From: Cotesia glomerata
Lineage: Eukaryota; Arthropoda; Insecta; Hymenoptera; Braconidae
Length of the DNA: 64,000 bases
Reading direction: 5' to 3'
NCBI RefSeq assembly: GCF_020080835.1
Contig: NC_058163.1
Coordinates: forward strand, 10,705,113-10,769,112
How positions within the stretch are numbered: the first letter of the stretch is position 1; the number at the start of each line of letters is the position of its first letter. The notes under the pieces are model-generated. The model did no database searches and was not told where the DNA came from. It saw only the letters and a program-made list of their open reading frames with translations. Positions 50,301 to 59,231 of the stretch are shown here, in pieces. Both the position numbers and the translations under genes were made by a program.

Positions 50301-53300
50301 CAAATATTTATTGATATAATTAAGAAAAAAGGTTTGGAAAATCCAAAAGTGCACGACTCATAATGCTCATTTAATTATGAAATAAAAAAAAAAAAAAAAA
50401 TCTTAAATCGTTCAAAATTAATTGCTGAAAAAACAGCTGTAGTAGGAAGGTACTGCACAAGCGCCCCTGGTGGAATAAAATGTACATAATATCTATAGAT
50501 ATAGATATATCACCATCCATGTTAATTTTACATGGATATATATAGATATGCAGTCTTGTAATTTGCGTTTTTTATTAATTGTAATTAAACGACACTGAAT
50601 TAATTAACCATTCGCATTCACTAACAAGGCTATAATACTAAAAATAGTTGCTAAAATGAGGCGAAAAAAATTTTTCGATCGTAAAGCACTCTCTGATGCT
50701 TCGTATCATGAGTCGTGCGATAAGATAATTTTGTGACGACCATATTTTTATTTTACAAATAATTTTTATTTGTAATATAAGTTCTATTATTATTTTATTT
50801 CTATTATAATACTATTCTTATTTGCCATATACAATTATTGTTGGCAATATAAATTCATTCTGCCGCATGTATTTATTAAATTATCAATGCTAAATCGTAA
50901 AAAAAAATTATTAAGCAGACTTCCAAAAATTTGTTATAGTCTTAGAACGATCCTGTAGAGTAAGATAATATATAAGAAGGTATTCCAATCCTGCAATGCA
51001 TGATGGGAAATGTGTCAATCGGTCGCGCCACCACGAGTGTGTCAGACACACTAACCGGCAACTAAAGTATTTTCATGCTTACTCTCGCAATAATAATAAA
51101 TTTTATGCAATAAATAATCATTGCATAAAAAAATTATTTTCACCCTCTAACAATAATAATAAATAATAATAATTAAATAAAAACCTTTAAATAGCTTTTT
51201 TATTGCATCCGTAAATTCTCCGGTTTAACCGGTTTTTCCTAAACGCAGTTTATAATTTACCTCTTACATCACTGCGTTAAGTTCTACTGTGGTGCCTCTA
51301 TTTTTTGATAACTTTACATTTACCAAGTCCGGGTTCGAAACTCGGCAATTCTAAATTTTTTTTTTTTTTTTTTTTTTTTTTACAATTATTCTATATTTTT
51401 ATTATAATTTTTACTATTCCAATAGATTGTCAGGTCTTATACTGAATGTATTATTATTATTTATTAATTATTAGTAAAAATAATTAGATTAGAGCTCGTC
51501 TAATAACAGGTAAGTAATTAGTATGTACACAGTCATTTTAATTTATTGAAATTTTTATCAAAATGTTATAATAAATATAATGAACAATATCGGGTTATAT
51601 TAACAATAAAATTTTTCACAATTCAAATGCTACTGGTGGGAAATTTCGAATTCAACGTTACCCTTATGAGGTATCTGATTGTACTTATTAATTGCAAATT
51701 ATTTCTTATCCTAATTAATTTATATTTTTATAGAAATTATAATGACAATTATTTATTCTTAAAAATATTTATTTATGTATGTGTATAGTCAAATGAAAAT
51801 TTTTAATTTATTTGATAGATACAAGTAGTATAGAATTTCGCGATTTTTATTTGTTTAAAAATGTCAATTTGTTTTTTCTTAACGTTTTGTTGTTGAGAGT
51901 GTGTATTGAAGAGCTAAATTAAGTAAGTATGGATATTTATTTATAATAAATCTGCATTTGGATAACTTTTTATTGTATGTAACAATATCTAAACTAATGT
52001 TTATTAACGCAGATCATGGGTGGATGTAGCTTTCCTGACGGTCATAACAGCAGTGAAAAGGGTTTTAAAATGCTGAGGTTTTCTCGTTCAGTTGAGATGA
52101 GAAGTAAATGGGCATCTGCTTGTAAAATTTCAAAACCCATTACTGAGAATTCTCGTTTGTGTGAGGTATTTACCACCATGATAAAAAAAAGTAACTTGCC
52201 TGACGAAAAAAAATCTTGAACCAAAAAAGAAATCTATTTGGAAAAGAATAATTTTTCTGAGTGAAGAGAAAAAATTTTTAATCTAAGATAATACTCTTCG
52301 TTTCAGTACATTTTTCTAAATTCAAAAAATTTTTCCCATTTTTGTTAATATTACCCACGTTCGACAGCTTGTAGAGTACCAATCACTTGGTGGGCCTGTT
52401 CTAGTAAAAGGTCTCACCACTGCTATTTTAGACCCACCACAGTTCGATAAAATGCACGTTGGACTGGCTAGAAAAATTTTTAGCTATGAAATGGGACATG
52501 CATTAATTCTAGCGGCGCAAACTGGTCTTCTTCCGCAAACAGCTATGACCACTGGGTGGTTTATTTTATTATGTAGTCAGTGGTATGAGTTCATGGTTTG
52601 TCGGTACAAAAGTAACTCACGGAACTTATGGCGCATCGTTAGAACGAGTAGAGTTTCTGCAGAGCTTTATTGAGATTATCAGAGAACTACAAGTTAGCTC
52701 TGATAATAGATGGAAACCGATACAACGGGGCATCATTCTGGCTACTACTACTGCGTTAAAATTACGAGAAGATCTAGTTCTGACAAAAAAATTGGAGTAC
52801 CTTCTTACGGGGCGTCAGACTTCTAGTTCTGGAGAAAATTTATTTTCTCAGGTTCGAGCTGGTGGTGATATTCACCCTAAACTTCGCCAATTACGCTACC
52901 GAATGCGCTTGATTGCAGTGGCTCAGTATTTACGTGTCCCAGCGTCTGTATCATATGAAGACGATGATGAGCCGTACTACATTGAATTTCTCAAGCAAAA
53001 AAAAACTGAACTCCAAACTACCAATGATGATTCACAAAATTTCCTTGAAATTCCGGTAAATTGTAAATTATCCGAAATACAAAACTATGGGCTTTATTAC
53101 CTTTGTGGTTGGGCAGTGTTTACTTGTGCGAACGGTAGTAATGATTGTGAGGCAGCAATAATCTCTTCAGTTCCTTTGCCTAACGCGAGTACGGCTTGGA
53201 CGGATGCAATAAATCGAGGAAACTTGAAACATCCGACAGAGGCAGTATAATACACTTTTGAAGACTGCGGAAGAAGTTTTTGCTACTTACAGAAAATCTC

Positions 53301-56300
53301 TTCTCCATTTGCAATCTGTACATGAAAAAGTAATGAAGAGTGTCCTGGAAACTGCCGATCAATCATTAGTCTTCCCAAAATGTCATGGTATTCTCGACAA
53401 AATACTCGGAAAATTAATCTCATTGCGACTCCATGTTCTCGCAAAAGACATTACAGTGCAACCTGATAATCCCAATGTTGCAGTCTTCAGCTCTAAGAGC
53501 ACATATATGCGCACGTCAACAAAAACCGTCCGTAAATAAGTTAATTATACTACATTATTTATTCTTCTTTCTCAATAAAATTGAGGCTTTCAATTTTTAA
53601 AAGTTACTTGCTGGGTGACAATATTTTATACATATATTAGTCCTTGGAATAAATATATTTTATCTATATATACTGTCCATCATATTTTCTATTGTAATAC
53701 GTTGAATTTGATGATTTGATCAATAATAATTTCATATATTTTACACAATAAACTTAAAAAAAAGTACTTGTTTCAATAAATTAAAATGACTGTATACATA
53801 CTAATTACTTACCTGTTATTAGACGAGCTCTAATCTAATTATTTTTACTAATAATTAATAAATAATAATAATACATTCAGTATAAGACCTGAGAATCTAT
53901 TGGAATAATAAAAATTATAATAAAAATATAGAATAATTGTAAAAAAAAAAAAATTAGAATTGCCGAGTTTCGAACCCGGACTTGGTAAATGAAAAGTTAT
54001 CAAAAAGTGTAGGCGCCATAATAGAGCTTAACGTACCAACGTAAGAGGTAAATCATAAACTGCGTTTAGGAAAAACCCGTTTAACCGGAGAATTTACGGA
54101 TGCAATAAAAAAAGTTATTTAAAGGTTTTTATTTAACTATGATTATTTATTATTATTGTTAGAGGGTGAAAATAATTTTTTTATGCAATGATTATTTATT
54201 AAATAAAATTTATTATTATTGCGAGAGTTAGCATGAAAATACTTTAGTTGCCGGTTAGTGTGTCTGACACACTCGTGGTGGCGCGACCGATTGACACATT
54301 TCCCATCATGCATTGCAGGATAGGAATACCTTCTTATATATTATCTTACTGTAGAATTGTGAGAGGTAAATAACGTTTAGCTCTCAGAGCTCAACGATGT
54401 AGAGTTGCAGGAGCTAAACGGTATTGTTACTATAAGAATACGTTAACCTACTGGAACTTTTTACAACTAACTATATGTTATGTAAAAATTATTAATTTAG
54501 GGGAATTAATTGATTTTACATTTAAATTATTTATTGTGTTTAAGTATTTGGTCCTAGCGTGTTAGGCTAATAGACCGGGAACTTCCGAGTTTCTATTTAT
54601 TGAGAATGATAGGTTTGTTGAATAAATTGGACGTTGAATAATTTTAATACATATATTGTTTAACAGGCGAGACCATCTTTTTCTTGCTTTGCTCTCACGG
54701 AGTTCAACGGAACTATCTCTGTCGCACTCCCAACAGCAGAGCAATTGCAGTTTCGATTGGTTTCACGAAATGAATGAAATTTTTGAAAAAAACGCTTTGT
54801 GGTGAAATAGTTTATTAAATTATCTATTATCTCTAAAAAGGTTTTTTCAAAATTTCCATTCGTTTCGCTAAGCCGATTGAAACTGCAATCACTGGTCTCG
54901 GCTGTTAAATCAAAAATTAATATCATTAGTTAAATTACAATAATTACAATTATTACACAGTGATTCAAAGTTAACTTTTTTTTTTCATATAACGATTTTA
55001 CGATATTATTAAATTCACAAATATTAGTTATTTAAAATGTACCTGATAAAAATGATGAACTTTGTTGATTTGACTTACTCTTTAGATTTGATTCACTTCA
55101 TAATTATACTTTTAATTTTACAATCTTTTATTCGTTATTCGGTAAATTTAACACGTGGTCTATTCAGACTTATTAAAACTTTAGGTGATGTGTTTAACCG
55201 ATAGAAAAAACATTCAATAGAAATTTATATGAGGAGTTGCGCCTTCGGGCTTGATCGCTCCAACTCGTGTAAATTCGTGTCACACCATGGCTGTCGCTCA
55301 TGCGCGCCCTGGTTAGCGGGAGAGAAGCCGGCTCGCGTGGCGAGCGGAAAGCAGTTGTGCTTGGACGCTTGTACTAGTACGACTACTCTGTGTCAATCGT
55401 TTTCTGATTTATCACGTATAATACGCATTTACTTTAACACTTAAAATTTTCATTAAATATTATTAGTTTCATTAATTTCAATTACCAATTAAATTCTCGA
55501 TTCATTAAATTTCATTAGTAATTATTCAGTGAGTTAAATAAATCAAAATTAATAAGTGACGCCACGCGGTTATTGCGCGCCATATTGAGAAAGGATTGCA
55601 TCAGCCACGCGGCTTTAGTCAATCCATAGTTAATACGCAATACTTATAATAAATTACATTAAATTCATCGTTCGACATTTAACCATCATTCTATCAAATC
55701 AAATTTCATCAATTATACAATTCTGACGTCAAATTATCTAATTAGTTCCTACACTAATAATTATAATCTATCAGTATTTACACTGACGTTGTACGTCGAT
55801 TAATTAGTATTGCACTATCAATCGACTCTAGTTAACTTAAAAGTTAGCGTCAATTCACGAATTCTGAATTAATACATTTTGCGTTTCTAAGAAGGTTAAG
55901 CTCACCTCGTGTTGATTGCGACGGCAATTTACACATAGTCTTATTCGCACTACACGCTTTGCGTTCTTACTTGTACATTTTTTCATTCGAGGAGGTTTTT
56001 TCTCAGTGCAACTGAGTTTTCCTCCTCTGGGGATAAATAAATCTTCATTTTATCCCCCTACAAATCGACGCACAATTTATTTAATATCCTAATCCCAAAT
56101 TAACTATAATTTTTAAAACAATTACGGAAACTATCCTAAGTGGATAGTTTTCGACAAAACATGATGTTAACACTAGGACTCTTATGTTTTATTCAACATC
56201 TATATGTGTTTGTATATATGTAAGCGCATTTACGTATAGACAAAGACAAAGGCAAAGATAAAGTACATTTGTACTGTTTAACAATAATTTATTTATTTAA

Positions 56301-59173
56301 ATCGAATAAATAGATATGTACTTGATTCTAGCATCTCTTACGTTTTTTGAATTTAATTATTTATTTGTAGAAATACTTCTGTTTTATCATTTTAAAAATT
56401 TGTTGCATTATTTTAGAATTTCATTATTTAATATTTGGTTATTTTAAATTGTTTAACTTTCAAGTTCTATTTTTTTTATCTGTTTCATATTCGTAAAGTT
56501 CATTTCTCATTTAATATTTAATTTTGATTATCTAAAAATTATTTAAAACTTGCAATATTAAAATTCATTTAGACATTTGTCTCAACACTCAAAATTCTGT
56601 ACTTAAGTTACTCTAAAATCTTTTGGTTTAAAATAAATCTTTTTATCTAATATTCTTTGTCATTACTTAAGTATTTTTTTATTTTAAGTATAAGTGAGTT
56701 TGCTTACGTATAACAAAACCCATTTATCTATTTAATCTCTTAAATGTACCTGCGCCCAAACTAATTACGGGCAATTCCCTGGGTCTCTTACAGGAGTCGA
56801 ACGAGACACTTAATGATCACACTCGAATTATATTTTACAATCGTTAAAAAATGCAATAAAATCATACTCGAATTTTTTATAATTAATAAATATGTAAAGA
56901 AAAATTCTTTACATAACACTATATAACTACTATAGAGTTTCTATAGCAAAATTTTTTTCTCCGTGTAGAGACTCAAAACGTGGAAATCTAATAAAAACTC
57001 GCATTTTCAAAATCGGACTGAAATCAACAACTTTCTGCTTTTGAAAATTATTAATTTTCAAAGCAAGAAGTTTAAAATTCTCGAATTAAGTGCAAGCAAA
57101 ATCGTTGTTCAAATATATAGTTGACTTGACAAAAATTCCTCCATAAAAGATTCGAAAATCTCGTATTTATTTGTAATTGTAGATACCATTGAGTTTGACA
57201 TAAAAATTTTTAACATTAAAAAATTACATGATTGTTTTATGGATAAAAATATCCTAAAAAAAATTTTTACTGTCAACAGCAGTTTGTAAACAATTCTTAT
57301 CAATTGTCAATTGCTCCATTTCAAAACACAGAAAATTCGTGAATTCAGTACTTAAGCGCTTAAAATTACACTTATGACGTTTTTGAGCTCTCCGAGCTCA
57401 AAGAGTTAGCTGCTCTATGCTTTTGAGTTCTTCAAGCTCAAAAGTCTGATGGAAGTTCAATAAAACATTATTTTTTCTAATTTTCAAACTGAAATTATAC
57501 GTTTGAATGAATAAATCGATTCTCACGCGGTTGGCAACATTCAACGCAGTTTTTCGAATCCTATGATTTTCTTTTAAGGTAGTTAGGCCCAAAAAACAAA
57601 AATTCAAGAAATCTCCCAAATTCCGTATAGAAGTATTTAAATACATAATACACACGCTGTTAAAATTTAGAGACGATTTACCACGTCTAACCGAAGATAA
57701 TTGCAGTTAAAAATGACACTTTTACACAGGCGGTATAGGAAAAGAGAGAGAAAACCACGAAGTTTTATTATTTTTGTGTTGAAGAAATTTTAAGAATTTC
57801 ACGAAAAACTAATATTACTTAGATTATTACATGTATAATTACCCTACAAAATTCTGGAATTCCCTACCACATAGTTTTTGAGAAATCATTGATAAACTAG
57901 TAAAGTAAACAAATAAAGTCATGCGTGGAAGTAAGTGAGCGATAGCCCGTAAGAGGGGCGACACTAGCGAACGAAAGAGACAACAGTAGCATAAACTATA
58001 GGTTGGGAAAGAACTACCTTAAACACAAATTCTTGGAAAAGATCGACGTGGTTTTTAGCTCGTATAGTTATATCATTTCATTACATAAAAAATGATCTAA
58101 AAAGAAATGTTGGAATTATGTTAAAAAAACAATTGTTCCCAAATTTTTTGTCAACGATATCTCTCGAACGAATCAACTGACCGGTCTGACTCTTTTGATC
58201 GGCCTGGCGGCGATCGATGTAGTTTTCTAAAGTTAAGGGGTTATACGCAGTTGCAAAGCTAAAAAAACAACATTTTTTTATGAATTTTTTCTAGACACAG
58301 TTTTTAATTATCAATTACAAGTGACGGTTATTTAAATAGAGCCTACTTTCAAGAATACAATAGCGCGTCAATTATGTAAAAATATAAATGTGCACCGCTC
58401 CTGTAGAATATGTTCTGAACGACCTCTAAAAAAAAGGCGCTTGGCGGTGATCTCCATTTCGGTGGTTTGGATTATCTGAAATCAAAAAATATGGTGAATT
58501 CTTTTACAGGATAGATTAATGCAGGTATTGGACGAAGGAATAAGATTCAAAAAAATTATTACTATTTTTTTTTTAACAATTTGGAAAATTGTTTTTCAAC
58601 AAAAACGAAAAATTTTTTACAAATAGACGCCATTTTGTCAAAAATCAAAATTTTTCTTATTCCTTCGTCCAATACCTGCATTAATCTATCCTGTAAAAGA
58701 ATTCACCATATTTTTTGATTTCAGATAATCCAAACCACCGAAATGGAGATCACCGCCAAGCGCCTTTTTTTTAGAGGTCGTTCAGAACATCTTCTACAGG
58801 AGCGGTGCACATTTATATTTTTACATGATTGACGCGCTATTGTATTCTTGAAAGTAGGCTCTATTTAAATAACCATCACTTGTAATTGATAATTAAAAAC
58901 TGTGTCTAGAAAAAATTCATAAAAAAATGTTGTTTTTCTAGCTTTGCAACTGCGTATAACCCCTTAAGAGCTGATTAGTTTTTGGGATTGATCGATAAAG
59001 CCATTTAGAAGTTATTCCAAAAAAACGATTTTTCGAAAATTTTGTTTTTGAAATTTCTCAAAATCTAGCGAACCGAATTGGTTCAAATTTTTCAGGAAAT
59101 TTAATGGCATCGAAACTCTTTGGAACGCTGCTATTTCGATCGAACCGGATAAGCCGTTCAAAAGTTATGAGAG

Positions 59174-59231
<58 letters not shown>

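Larger units (their letters stand above)
49765..56965. mobile_element. Putative TIR element flanked by TA, carrying a nested P-type element
   Basis: The ends are CACGGAAAAAAAAATTTCG and the inverse of CACGGAGAAAAAAATTTTG, each bordered by TA. Without the nested element (50961-54348) it is ~3.8 kb. Interior motifs AGCTCTCAGAGCTC occur near both ends (49892, 54382). No transposase is recognised. The segment 55229-55400 is GC-richer but not coding in any way I can support. The pairing of these ends is plausible and not certain. Confidence 0.45.
49523..57079 (-). repeat. Repeat R, copy d (old, internally altered)
   Basis: 49523-49764 matches the distal end of R (CGGTTGATTTTTAGGCCATC, then GAGCTC palindromes). 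56966-57079 matches the proximal end (CTCAAAACGTGGAAATC...AAAATCGGACTGAAATC). The middle, including the TG tract, is missing and a TIR element sits at the join. Confidence 0.6.

Noticed and set aside
54660..54926. Minus-strand 88-codon protein
   Set aside because: No recognisable domain or codon signal; lies inside a non-autonomous element.
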